Assembly: GCF_019774615.1 (NCBI RefSeq)
Contig: NZ_CP081496.1
Coordinates: forward strand, 4,526,001-4,590,000
Direction: 5' to 3'
Source: Streptomyces sp. BHT-5-2
GTDB lineage: Bacteria > Actinomycetota > Actinomycetes > Streptomycetales > Streptomycetaceae
DNA length: 64,000 nucleotides
Shown here in pieces: positions 45,571 to 53,915 of this stretch; position 1 is the stretch's first letter; each line of letters opens with the position of its first letter. Position numbers and translations under genes: made by a program. Below the pieces are notes generated by a model, which was given only the letters and a program-made list of their open reading frames with translations, was not told the DNA's origin and did no database searches.

Positions 45571-46905
45571 TCAATTGCGCTGTTCAATACGGATGGTGGC
45601 GCCGTTTTGTGCGGGATTCGCCCTCAGGGTATGTCCATGGGCGACTTCGCAATTGCGGCGCAGCAGCAGGTGGAGTACGGCCAGCAGGACGGCGGTGGCC
45701 AGTGCGCTGTGCCAGAGGAAGTCGTCCAGCCGGCCGGCCGAGAGATAGCCGCCCGCGGCGACGGCCACCAGAGCGCAGACCGCCCGGTCGACGATGCTCT
45801 CCAGGGAGAGCAGGGTGGCGCGGGGCGCACCTGCGGGGACGGCGTCGTTCACCAGCTTCCGCTGTAGCGGATAGCCGAAGCCGGTGACGGCCGCGAACAG
45901 GCACAGCAGGACGACGACGGTCCAGGGGCCGCCGAGCGTGCTGCCCGCCAGGGCCGCCGCCATCACCAGGCTGAGCAGCGACACCCAGGTCACCGGGGAC
46001 AGCCGGTTGGTGAGCCAGTGCGGCCGGGCCGAGGCCACCGCTTCGGCGACGGTCATGGCGGCCAGCGCCGCGCCGTGCGCGCTGGTGGGCACGGCGTGCG
46101 CGAACAGGATCGGCTGGAAGAGGTTGACCTGGCAGATGCGGGCGAGGGTGAAGAGCGCGACGCCCTGCACCATCACCAGGGCGAGCCAGGGCCTGGCGCG
46201 TACGGTCCGCAGCGCGTTCGCCGCCTCGTGGCGGACGGTGCCGGCGGCGCGGGGGCCGGAACGACCGCCCCGCGCCCGGCAGTCGGGGGCGTTCCGGCGC
46301 GGCAGCAGTACGGCGCAGACGACCGAGCCGCCCGCGCTCACCGCGCTCAGGACGTACGGCGCGGGGTGCGCGAGGTCCATCAGCGGGCCGACCAGGGGCC
46401 AGCACAGCACCTTCGCGGCCAGGCCCAGCGCCCGTGCCTGGCCCTCGGCCTTCAGGTAGTGGGCGGATGCGCCCTCGGCCCGCAGTCCGTCGTAGAGGTA
46501 TGCGCTGGCGGCGCCCGAGGTCAGCGAGCGTCCGGCGGCGATGAGCAGGAAGTGGACCAGGAATCCGGAGTAGTTCGGGGTGAGCACCGGGACGAGGTTG
46601 GCCGCGGTCATCACGACCGCGCCGGCGCGCAGGCAGTTGCGGGCGCCGATGCGGTCGGCGATCAGTCCGGTGGGGATCTCGAAGAGGCAGAAGGCGAGGT
46701 AGTAGATGCTCTGGATGCCGAAGATCTGGCCGTCGGTCAGGCCGGCCTGCCGCTGGTACTCGTAGAACACCGGCATCCACCACAGCAGGTTGAACAGCAG
46801 CTGGAAGCCGTTGTTGAGGCGGATGATGCGGCGGGCCCCCGGCGAGAGGGGCGCGCCGTCGCGGGTGCGGGTGCGGGAACGGCCGCGTCCGATGCGGCCG
46901 TTCAC
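45571..46905 (-). CDS. MFS transporter
   Basis: A 444-residue twelve-helix transporter. RLNNGFQLLFNLLWWMPVFYEY opens TM1; the loop after TM2 reads FEIPTGLIADRIGARNCLRAG, a clear MFS motif A (G-x3-D-R-x-G); TM4-5 include ARALGLAAKVLCWPLVGPLMD. It resembles drug- and metabolite-exporting MFS proteins. Its GTG start overlaps the PEP/pyruvate-binding gene stop (GTGA), so it is the third gene of a translationally coupled unit and most likely exports the product of the two enzymes upstream, perhaps also giving self-protection. Confidence 0.87.
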   Translation of the reverse strand: MNGRIGRGRSRTRTRDGAPLSPGARRIIRLNNGFQLLFNLLWWMPVFYEYQRQAGLTDGQIFGIQSIYYLAFCLFEIPTGLIADRIGARNCLRAGAVVMTAANLVPVLTPNYSGFLVHFLLIAAGRSLTSGAASAYLYDGLRAEGASAHYLKAEGQARALGLAAKVLCWPLVGPLMDLAHPAPYVLSAVSAGGSVVCAVLLPRRNAPDCRARGGRSGPRAAGTVRHEAANALRTVRARPWLALVMVQGVALFTLARICQVNLFQPILFAHAVPTSAHGAALAAMTVAEAVASARPHWLTNRLSPVTWVSLLSLVMAAALAGSTLGGPWTVVVLLCLFAAVTGFGYPLQRKLVNDAVPAGAPRATLLSLESIVDRAVCALVAVAAGGYLSAGRLDDFLWHSALATAVLLAVLHLLLRRNCEVAHGHTLRANPAQNGATIRIEQRN

Positions 46906-48998
46906 CTCGCGTACGGGCGGATCTGGACGAGGTGGAAGGCGCCCTGATCCGTCATCAGCCATTCGACGTCCAGCGGCCGGTCCACGTCGTCGTCGCTGAA
47001 GTGCGACTGGAGGAGCCGGCCGGCCAACGCCAGGCGGGCCAGTCGCTGCCTGGTCCCGGCGGGCAGGTCGTCGGCGCAGGAGCCCAGGGACACCGTGCGG
47101 CCGCCGCCCTCGACCGTGTTGTAGAGGTACTGCAGCGGCAGCGCGGTGCCGTCGACGACGGACTCGGGCGAGCCGGGCGAGCAGTTGAGGCAGACGTTGC
47201 GGAAGTCCGCGCGCCGGGTCGGGTTGCAGGTCACCAGCACCCCGCCGAGGTCCGCCGGGCGATAGCGCTGGATGATCACCCCCATCCGGGCGTCGTCGAG
47301 CGGGATGCCCGCCTGGTGCCGCAGCCGGACGCTGCGCGGCGAGTACAGGGACGCCCACACCCGCCGTACCGCGTCCAGGAGTTGGTCCGTGCCGCGCACG
47401 TCGGTGACCGAGTCGTAGACGCCGGCGGCGGAGAAGCCGGGCAGGTCCTCGGCGTTGGAGGAGGAGCGCACCACCAGGCGGCCGGCGCCCTCCGGGCCGG
47501 CGGGCAGCGCCGCGGTGATGCGGCGGGCCAGTCCGTCGGGGATCGGGGTGTGCCGGACCAGGTGTTGCAGGGTGCGGCAGAGCGGGTCGATCGCACCCGT
47601 CTCGTCCCGCTCCAGCGCGGCCCTCAGCTCGTCGATGCTCGGTCGGACGGCGGGGCAGGAGGCGAGGAAGCGGTGTTGGAAGGCGAACGGGAGGGCGACG
47701 CCGTCGGGGGCCGCGACGGTGGCACGGGTGAACGCGGAGGCGGCGGCCCGCAGTTCCGCACCGCGGGTGGTGGGCGCGACGCCCAGGCGCGCCGTGAGAT
47801 GGGTGTGCAGGTCCGTCCGCGGCGGCCGCGGACGGCCGTGGAACGCGGTCAGGTCGACGTCGTGGTCGCCGAGGACGTGGTGCAGTTCCCCGAGGTTGGC
47901 CGCCTTGGTGCCGTAGCCGTCCTGGTCGGTGCGGCGCAGCCGGTGCAGCGGCAGCGCGGGCAGGTCCGCCAGCCGCGGGGGGAGGACCCGGATCGGCTGC
48001 CGGTGCCACTCCGGCGTGCTGAGCGTCGGTGCCTGGGCCAGGCGCAGCAGGGTGATGTCGTCGTCGCGCACCTCGTAGCGGACCCAGGCGCCGTCCAGTC
48101 CGTCCGTCGCGATGAGGTGGTCCAGGTCGCGGACGACGGCGTTGGGGATGCCCCAGCCGGAGGCGAGGACGTTGGTGTGCGAGAGCGGGGTGGTGGGGGC
48201 GGTGTTGATGAAGCCGGCGACCCTCGGCACGTCGTCGGGCAGCCGGGGCATGGCGACGATGTCGCTCCAGCCGAGGTCGCCCGCCGCGGCCGCGTACGCG
48301 TCGGCGGTCCGGAAGTAGCGCAGCCGGCCGACGGCGGTACCGGGGTTCAGCGGGGTCCGGGTGCGGCTGCCGAACAGCTGATGACTGTGGATGCGCGGCA
48401 CCCGGACGTCGCTGATCGTGGCGAGTTCGTGTTCCTGCCCGTGGTTGGCGGGCTTGAGCAGCAGCGGGAGCCGGGCGTCCAGGCGGTGGCGGACGGAGGT
48501 GTAGAACTCCTCCAGCAGCGGGCCGGACATGGTGTCGGCCTCGGTGGTCTCCAGGACGAGGAAGGGCCGCTCCCGGCCGCCGGTGCCGGGGTCGGTGCCG
48601 GGGTCGGTGCCGGGGTCGGTGCCGGGGTCGGTGCCGGGGTCGGTGTGCAGGGAGAGCACGCCGAGCAGGAAGCGCCGCCCGGGGTCCGTGTAGACCGAGG
48701 CGTTGACCGCGTCCAGCCGGGCGTCGAGCTCCGCCGGCCGCATACCGAGGATGCGGGTGGCGAGGTAGTCCACGTGGAAGGGGTGGACCGCGGTGTCCAG
48801 AAGGTGCCAGGTGTTCTCGGCACGGTCCACCACGACCTTGAGGTAGGGGTGTCCGGCGAGGGTTCCGGCCAGGGTGCGGAAGAGCGGGAGGGAGAGCTGC
48901 TCCCCCACGGCCGTGCGGTCGGCGGCGGGGCGGGGCGCGCCGGAGGGGCCGTCGGGGCGGGCCCCGGGGGTGGCGGGGGTGGTCACGAGGAGGCTCAT
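46902..48998 (-). CDS. PEP/pyruvate-binding domain protein (PEP-synthase / dikinase-like phosphotransferase)
   Basis: A 698-residue protein related to PEP synthase, pyruvate phosphate dikinase and rifampicin phosphotransferase. Residues ~40-230 are not recognised and include a DPGT tandem repeat (119-139). A swivelling phosphohistidine-like segment, TTPLSHTNVLASGWGIPNAVV (His274), comes next. The ATP-grasp PPDK_N-like domain fills the C-terminus: YGTKAANLGELH, VVRSSSNAEDLPGFSAAGVY, ADLGGVLVTCNPTRR, CSPGSPESVVDG. In known relatives the ATP-grasp domain comes before the His domain; here it is reversed. It may phosphorylate a small molecule using ATP. It is encoded between an ATP-grasp ligase and an exporter with 4-bp overlaps on both sides. 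Confidence 0.82.
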   Translation of the reverse strand: MSLLVTTPATPGARPDGPSGAPRPAADRTAVGEQLSLPLFRTLAGTLAGHPYLKVVVDRAENTWHLLDTAVHPFHVDYLATRILGMRPAELDARLDAVNASVYTDPGRRFLLGVLSLHTDPGTDPGTDPGTDPGTDPGTGGRERPFLVLETTEADTMSGPLLEEFYTSVRHRLDARLPLLLKPANHGQEHELATISDVRVPRIHSHQLFGSRTRTPLNPGTAVGRLRYFRTADAYAAAAGDLGWSDIVAMPRLPDDVPRVAGFINTAPTTPLSHTNVLASGWGIPNAVVRDLDHLIATDGLDGAWVRYEVRDDDITLLRLAQAPTLSTPEWHRQPIRVLPPRLADLPALPLHRLRRTDQDGYGTKAANLGELHHVLGDHDVDLTAFHGRPRPPRTDLHTHLTARLGVAPTTRGAELRAAASAFTRATVAAPDGVALPFAFQHRFLASCPAVRPSIDELRAALERDETGAIDPLCRTLQHLVRHTPIPDGLARRITAALPAGPEGAGRLVVRSSSNAEDLPGFSAAGVYDSVTDVRGTDQLLDAVRRVWASLYSPRSVRLRHQAGIPLDDARMGVIIQRYRPADLGGVLVTCNPTRRADFRNVCLNCSPGSPESVVDGTALPLQYLYNTVEGGGRTVSLGSCADDLPAGTRQRLARLALAGRLLQSHFSDDDVDRPLDVEWLMTDQGAFHLVQIRPYAR
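48582..48641. repeat. Five exact 12-bp tandem repeats coding DPGT
   Basis: GGTGCCGGGGTC (plus strand) is repeated five times without interruption, encoding an Asp-Pro-Gly-Thr array in the PEP/pyruvate-binding protein. Identical units suggest recent expansion by slippage; each step keeps the reading frame. Confidence 0.9.
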
Positions 48999-50380
48999 GA
49001 GCGGGCCTCCATGGGCTCGGTCGCGTCGCCGGCCGGGGGAAGGAGGTGCGGCAGGGCGTCGACCAGGGTGCGGAAGTCGCGCAGCACGGTCTCGGGGTCG
49101 GCGGCGGACAGCAGGCACAGCGCGGCCATGGTGTTGGCGCCGGCGGCGGGGTCGTAGACCGGTACCGGCGTCCCGTCCGGCAGGGAGTTCTCGGCCACCA
49201 CGGACAGCGTGCTGCCGGGGCTCAGGGGAGCCGCGTCCCGTCCGGCCGCGAAATCCCAGCGCCGGCGGTCCGGCCAGGCGGCACCGTCGCCGTCCACAGC
49301 CAGTACGACGAGGGATCCGGCCGCGCCTTGCGCCTCCCCTGCCTGGCGGGCCTCGGCGGGCCAGTCCACCGGACGTCCCAGCAACTGGTCGACGAGCATG
49401 CCGATGAGGTCCAGGCCGAAGACCTCCTCGATCTGCGGGACGGTCATCGCCCCGCCGAACCGGGCGGCGGTCTCGATCACCCACATCCGGCCGCCGGCAC
49501 CGAGCTTGATCTCGGTGTGGATACCGCAGTTCTCCAGGCCGAGCGCGTCCACGGCCTGCCGCGCCAGGGCCACCACGCGCTGCTGGACGTCGGCCGGCAG
49601 CGCGGCCGGCGTGATACCGGCGCGCTCGGTGAACGGCTCCACGGTCGGCATCCGGCCACTGAGGCAGACGGGGTGGAAGGCGCCGTCGACGACGGCGCCC
49701 TCGACGCTGACGTAGTCGCCCCAGCCCGGCTGTGCGAACCACCCCTCGGCGGTGCCCGGCACGATCTCCTCCACGAGGAAGTCGGCGTCGGCACCGGCCA
49801 CATGCAGCTCGGCGTAGCCCAGTCCGGCGGATTCGGCCATCACCTCGTGCGCCCGGCGCCAGGCCGCCGGCGCCTCGTCGGTGGCGCGGATGATCCGGTG
49901 CGCGGTGGAGCCGGCGCTCCAGGCGGCCTTCAGCAGCAGCGGGGTGCGGAGCGCGGCGGCCGCCTCGTGCAGCTCCCGCTCGTCGGCCACCGGCCGGAAC
50001 CGCGGCTGGGGTATGCCCTGTTGGGCCCAGACGCGGCGCATCAGCCGCTTGTCGCGGGCGAGCGCACAGGACCGGCCGGCGCCGGCCAGGCCCAGTTTCG
50101 CGCACGCCTCCGCGACCGCGACGACCGCGTACTCGGAGAAGGTGACGACCGCGTCCGCGGTCACCTCCTGCGCCCGGGCGACGATCAGGGACACCAGGTC
50201 GCCTCGTTCGGGCCCGGTGGCGGTCGTCACGGAGGCGCACCGGTGCCCGGCGGTCGCGGCGACCGCGGGCGGCAGCGGGCTGAGCGCCAGCAGGTGCACC
50301 GCCGCACGTGCGGCGACCCGTGCCAGGGCATACCCCAAGGGCGGGCCGCCCTTGGCATACACGAACAGCACCGTGCTCAC
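48995..50380 (-). CDS. ATP-grasp carboxylate-amine ligase-like enzyme
   Basis: A 461-residue ATP-grasp enzyme of the type including L-amino-acid ligases (BacD-like) and biotin-carboxylase-like ligases. The N-terminal domain is VLFVYAKGGPPLGYALARVA; the lid and ATP site read ARDKRLMRRVWAQQGIPQPRF, TPLLLKAAWSAGSTAHR and FLVEEIVPGTAEGWF; the metal/ATP site is GIHTEIKLGAGGRMWVIETAARFGG. It should join a carboxylate to an amine through an acyl phosphate. First gene of a three-gene unit, overlapping the next by ATGA. GTG start with AAGGAG upstream, just after a divergent control region. Substrates unknown; a dipeptide or amide product is plausible. Confidence 0.87.
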   Translation of the reverse strand: MSTVLFVYAKGGPPLGYALARVAARAAVHLLALSPLPPAVAATAGHRCASVTTATGPERGDLVSLIVARAQEVTADAVVTFSEYAVVAVAEACAKLGLAGAGRSCALARDKRLMRRVWAQQGIPQPRFRPVADERELHEAAAALRTPLLLKAAWSAGSTAHRIIRATDEAPAAWRRAHEVMAESAGLGYAELHVAGADADFLVEEIVPGTAEGWFAQPGWGDYVSVEGAVVDGAFHPVCLSGRMPTVEPFTERAGITPAALPADVQQRVVALARQAVDALGLENCGIHTEIKLGAGGRMWVIETAARFGGAMTVPQIEEVFGLDLIGMLVDQLLGRPVDWPAEARQAGEAQGAAGSLVVLAVDGDGAAWPDRRRWDFAAGRDAAPLSPGSTLSVVAENSLPDGTPVPVYDPAAGANTMAALCLLSAADPETVLRDFRTLVDALPHLLPPAGDATEPMEARS

Positions 50381-50510
50381 TGGAATCCGACTCCTTCGCA
50401 GAGGGTTTGGGGGCCGTCCGACGGCCATCGGCGTCCGCGGTCCGATGCCCGGACGCCCTGACTCCAGAGAACCAGTCGGAGGACCGCTGCCGGGCCGCCG
50501 TGGGCCCCAC

Positions 50511-50539
50511 CCCCTCAGGCAAATGCCAGAGTTGAGGGG
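50511..50539. promoter_or_regulatory. Dyad in the divergent promoter region, PimM-box-like
   Basis: CCCCTCA (50511-50517) and TGAGGGG (50533-50539) form a perfect outer inverted repeat. Inside it, CTCAGGCAAATGCCAGAG (50514-50531) is a second dyad with core GGCAAATGCC. PAS-LuxR regulators of polyene clusters (PimM type) bind CTVGGGAWWTCCCBAG; the core here keeps the spacing and the A-WW-T centre with one change per arm. It lies between the ATP-grasp ligase and the PAS-LuxR gene, so binding by that regulator is a reasonable inference. Confidence 0.55.
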
Positions 50540-50719
50540 TTCGTAGGGCGACCGTGAAGGTTCCGTGATGCCGTAGGGGGTGCCGGCGCGCGAGGAGGCG
50601 CGTCAGATCGGCCGAGAACCGGGCATACGCCGTGCGGGCCGGGGATACGGATGCCCGTGCGAGCGGCCGGAGAAGGCCGCGGCGCGCACCCGCCAACTCC
50701 TCCGCACAGAGAGGCCGTC

Positions 50720-52003
50720 GTGGACGAGACCGGTCTGAAGTCACTGCTCGCACACCTCCCGGTGTCCTGGTGGGAGGCCGACCGCGACCTTCGGGTGATC
50801 GACAGCGGCGGCGGGGCCTTCGACGACACCGGCACCGCCCAGCGCTTCCTGGACACCCTGCGCCGGGAGTCGCCCGCGCCCTCCGCCGCGCCGGGGAGCC
50901 GGCACCGCCGGGCACGGTTCGACGGCCGGCTCTTCGACGTGAACTGGCCCCTGGACGCGCCCCGTCCGGACCGCACCCGCGGAGTGGCCGTCGAGGTCGG
51001 CCCGGCGGACGCCGCCACCCGCCGCTACGACGCCTTCGCCGACCTCGCACCCGCCGCGGCCTTCATCCGGGACGCCGCCGGCCGCTACCGCTGGGCCAAC
51101 CACGCCTATGCCCACCTCTACGGCACCACGCCCGAACACGTCATCGGCAAGTACGTCCGCGACGTCGACGCCCCGGTCGACGCCGACCGGGTGCTGGCAC
51201 TCGACCAGGACGTGCTCGCCCGCGGCACACCGGTCCGGCACACCCTCACCTACCACCGCGCCGACGGCAGCAGCGGCCACGCCGCCGGGCACCGCTTCCC
51301 GGTCCGGGAGGGCACCGAGACCTGCGTGGCCGGAATCTATATCGACATCAGCGACTACACCCGTGCCCTGCACCAGCGCCGGGAGGCGGAGGACAGCCTC
51401 TGCGCGCTTCGCGACCACAGCGGGCTGCCGTGCGCCCTGCTCTCCGCCGGCGGACGGATCCTCCAGGCCAGCGCGGCCGCCGCGGAACTGCTGGGTACCC
51501 GGCTCTCGGAACTCGTCGGCCGCCGGGCCGACACCCTGCTCGCCGCCGACCCCCAACTACCGGCGCTGGCACGGGACTGGCGCGCCCTGGTCACCCGCCG
51601 GCACCGCCGCCTTCAGACCTCCGCCGTCCTCCTCGACGGCCGCGGCCGGCAGCGCCGCGCCCGGCTGCACCTGACGACGGTGGGCCGCGCCAGCTCCCGC
51701 GCCGTCGGTGTCTGGGCCGTGGTCACCCACCAGGCCCTCGCCCACGAGCCGCACCCGCCGCTCACCGCCAGTCAGGTCCGGATCCTCTCCCTGCTGGCGG
51801 CCGGCCGCAGCAACGCCGAGATCGCCACCCAGCTGCACCTCTCGCGGCAGACCGTCGACTATCACCTCAGCCGCCTCCGGGACCTGCTGGACGCCCCGAC
51901 CCGCTGCGCCCTGGTCGCCCGCGCCTACGTGCTGGGCATCCTCGCCCCCCAGGCATGGCCACCCCGCTCGGCAACGGCAGGGCACCCGCACAGCGCCACC
52001 TGA
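50720..52003 (+). CDS. PAS-LuxR transcriptional regulator
   Basis: A 427-residue regulator. One PAS domain is clear at about 118-235 (AAAFIRDAAGRYRWANHAYA, GTTPEHVIGKYVRDV, VAGIYIDISDYTRAL). A second, weaker PAS-like region follows (GRILQASAAAAELLGTRLSEL), and a C-terminal LuxR helix-turn-helix reads LTASQVRILSLLAAGRSNAE, IATQLHLSRQTVDYHLSRL. The LSRQxVDYH recognition helix is typical of the PAS-LuxR class that activates antifungal polyene clusters. It is divergent from the ATP-grasp/phosphotransferase/MFS unit and is its likely activator. GTG 50720 is chosen (AGAGAGG five bases upstream); ATG 50651 is possible. Confidence 0.88.
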   Translation: MDETGLKSLLAHLPVSWWEADRDLRVIDSGGGAFDDTGTAQRFLDTLRRESPAPSAAPGSRHRRARFDGRLFDVNWPLDAPRPDRTRGVAVEVGPADAATRRYDAFADLAPAAAFIRDAAGRYRWANHAYAHLYGTTPEHVIGKYVRDVDAPVDADRVLALDQDVLARGTPVRHTLTYHRADGSSGHAAGHRFPVREGTETCVAGIYIDISDYTRALHQRREAEDSLCALRDHSGLPCALLSAGGRILQASAAAAELLGTRLSELVGRRADTLLAADPQLPALARDWRALVTRRHRRLQTSAVLLDGRGRQRRARLHLTTVGRASSRAVGVWAVVTHQALAHEPHPPLTASQVRILSLLAAGRSNAEIATQLHLSRQTVDYHLSRLRDLLDAPTRCALVARAYVLGILAPQAWPPRSATAGHPHSAT

Positions 52004-52062
52004 AACAGGCGCGCCGCCCACCGGGTACGCCCCACCGACCGCCCGCTCCCCCTTCCCCTCGA

Positions 52063-52473
52063 CTACGAGTCCTTGCCGGCCGGCGAAACCGCCACGCAGG
52101 TGGCCGTCCCGAACTCGCCCTTGGCCGTGGCCCGCTTCGCCTCCTTGCCGTTGACATAGATCACGCAGTCCGCCTGGCCTCCCTTCTCACCCAGCATCAG
52201 GCTGACGTTGGGAGCGGCGGCTATGCCCTTCATCGTGGCCTCCTTCTTCCACGGCAGTTCAGGTGCTTCGACGTCCTTCGAGGAGGTCTCCCCCTTGGCG
52301 CCGTCCTCGTAAGTGATGGTCTGCACGCCGCTCCCGGTCACCTCGTAGACAACCTCGAACTCCTTGGCGTCCAGCTTCTCGAACTCCGTCTTGACGTCAC
52401 CGGCACAGCCGGTGAGCCAGGTCGCCGCCAGGCCCGCGGCGGCGACGATCGAGATCCTTCTTACCTGTCGCAT
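52063..52473 (-). CDS. MmpS-family-like lipoprotein
   Basis: A 136-residue secreted protein. The signal ISIVAAAGLAATWLTGC ends in a lipobox, giving a lipid-anchored Cys near residue 23. The mature part (VVYEVTGSGVQTITYEDGAK, ELPWKKEATM, GQADCVIYVNGKEAKRATA, then a C-terminal Cys in TATC) matches the MmpS accessory-protein pattern, including the two Cys that may pair. In mycobacteria MmpS works with an MmpL exporter; none is encoded here, and many actinobacteria carry lone copies. Start ATG with AAGGGAAA upstream; an in-frame ATG eight codons earlier is less likely. Confidence 0.8.
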   Translation of the reverse strand: MRQVRRISIVAAAGLAATWLTGCAGDVKTEFEKLDAKEFEVVYEVTGSGVQTITYEDGAKGETSSKDVEAPELPWKKEATMKGIAAAPNVSLMLGEKGGQADCVIYVNGKEAKRATAKGEFGTATCVAVSPAGKDS

Positions 52474-53128
52474 GATTTCCCTTTTCTGGATGAACAAAAT
52501 TGCGTGGCGGGCGGCCGGGTGTGCCGCGCAGCGCCAACCCCCTTGCGCTCACCGCGGTCACGACAAGGTCGGCGTTCTTCAGAGCCGCGACCTTGCGATC
52601 GGCCGCTTGCCTGGCGGCGGCGAGCATCAGGAGCCGGCCCGCAGCGAGCGCGACCCGCGCGGTCACCCGCTGCCCTTGGGGTCGGGAACCCGCCCGGGAC
52701 ACCAGCATGGCCAGGGAGCCGACGGCGACGGCGGTTCTCCATCGTTGCCATCGCGACCACCAGCCACACAAAGCAGACATAAGGTACCTTAAAGCAAAGG
52801 TAAAGGGCACATATGGTTTACATCAAGCGCCAACTTTCCGGCAAATCTGCCACAATGCCCACCTGGCGGACACTCGACTGATCTCGGAGTGGTCCACCCC
52901 GAGTCAAAGGCAAAGAAGTCGTCAAGTAGCCTTCTGGGGCACTCACCCCCATGAAGGGGCAATCCATGACACTCCGGTGTGGTTGCCCTCGTCGGCAACC
53001 GCAGCCGGCGCACCGGCAGCCGGCCCCCGATCATCGCGTCCGGCGCCACCACCGCCCCGGCGTAGCGCTCCGGATTCTCCGGATTCCCTCTTCCCCCGAA
53101 CCTTCCAACGCCCTCGAAGGAGAACCGC
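52474..53128. other. Mostly non-coding stretch with an AT-rich palindrome; one doubtful small frame
   Basis: About 650 bases without a firm gene. Positions 52765-52835 are strikingly AT-rich and contain the perfect 12-base palindrome TAAGGTACCTTA (52780-52791), a likely control site. A minus-strand frame at 52397-52780 (127 codons, containing RVALAAGRLLMLAAARQAAD) has protein-like composition, but overlaps the MmpS-like gene by 77 bases and matches nothing I recognise, so it is not called. The last ~120 bases before 53129 are presumably the leader of the poly-gamma-glutamate hydrolase-like gene, ending in AAGGAG. Confidence 0.45.
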
Positions 53129-53857
53129 ATGCCGACCGCAGAGCTCACCATGTCGCGTCAGCGGCACCGCACGTCGTGCCCAACCCGTCCCGCCAAGGCC
53201 ACCACCATCGGCAGAGCCGTGGGCGTCGCCGCCCTCCTCCTGGCGCTCGACGCCCCCCTGGCCACCGCGGCGTCCTCGGACACCTACCGCAACTACGCCG
53301 ACCTCGCCGCTCACGAGACCGAGGGGGTCGACTACCTGCGCACCGTGCACCGGGGCACGACGGGAGTGGCCCACATCGCCATTCACGGCGGGAAGATCGA
53401 GGCCGGCACGACCGAGCTCGCCCGTGAGAGCGCCGCCGGCAAGAACGACTCCTTCTATTCCTTCCAGGGCATCAAGCCCACAGGGAACTCCGTTCTGCAC
53501 ATCACCGCCACCCACTTCGACGAGCCGAAGGCACTGCAGCTCGTCAAGGCGTCCCGCCACACCGTGTCCTGGCACGGAATGGCCGGGGACGCCCCGGCCA
53601 CATACGTCGGGGGCAAGGACAAGCAGCTGCGGGACCGCATCCGCACCCAGCTGCGCGCCGCCGGCTTCAACGCCCCGGACAAGTTGCCACCGAAGCTCGA
53701 GGGCGTGGACCCGGCCAACATCACCAACCGGAACGGCCGTGGTATGGGCGTGCAGTTGGAGATCACCAGGGCGCAACGCGACGCTCTGATGACGAACGGC
53801 AAGCCCAACGCCGCCTTCCGCGCCTACACTGCGGCCGTGGAGAAGTCCCTGCCATAA
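53129..53857 (+). CDS. Secreted poly-gamma-glutamate hydrolase family protein
   Basis: A 242-residue protein of the poly-gamma-glutamate hydrolase family (PghP/YmaC/YjqB type), zinc-dependent and carboxypeptidase-like. An N-terminal signal (ATTIGRAVGVAALLLALDAP, cleavage near ATAAS) sends it out. The family motifs are all present: YADLAAHETEGVDY, AIHGGKIEAGTTELA (metal His and Glu), YSFQGIKPTGNSVLHITATHF and SWHGMAGD. Phage members cut the capsule polymer gamma-PGA; the role of chromosomal secreted copies in Streptomyces is unclear, perhaps feeding on gamma-PGA from bacilli. Start ATG with AAGGAG six bases upstream. Confidence 0.87.
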   Translation: MPTAELTMSRQRHRTSCPTRPAKATTIGRAVGVAALLLALDAPLATAASSDTYRNYADLAAHETEGVDYLRTVHRGTTGVAHIAIHGGKIEAGTTELARESAAGKNDSFYSFQGIKPTGNSVLHITATHFDEPKALQLVKASRHTVSWHGMAGDAPATYVGGKDKQLRDRIRTQLRAAGFNAPDKLPPKLEGVDPANITNRNGRGMGVQLEITRAQRDALMTNGKPNAAFRAYTAAVEKSLP

Positions 53858-53869
53858 GACGGTGTCGCC

Positions 53870-53889
53870 CCCGGGGCACTGGCCCCGGG
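53870..53889. terminator. GC-rich hairpin between convergent genes
   Basis: CCCGGGGC (53870-53877) and GCCCCGGG (53882-53889) pair perfectly with a 4-base loop ACTG, 12 bases after the hydrolase stop and before the convergent HEAT-repeat gene stop. No T-run, as is common in high-GC terminators. Confidence 0.65.
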
Positions 53890-53915
53890 CGGGTACGGGA
53901 CCGTCGTCCTTGGCG

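Noticed and set aside
48999..51050. Upstream extension of the PEP/pyruvate-binding protein into a ~1380-residue product
   Set aside because: The extra part lies over the ATP-grasp ligase gene in another frame and is low-complexity; the ATG at 48998 has a GGAGG site and overlaps the ligase stop normally.
52397..52780. Small minus-strand protein overlapping the MmpS-like gene
   Set aside because: It overlaps by 77 bases in another frame and has no recognisable family; noted only as a doubtful frame.
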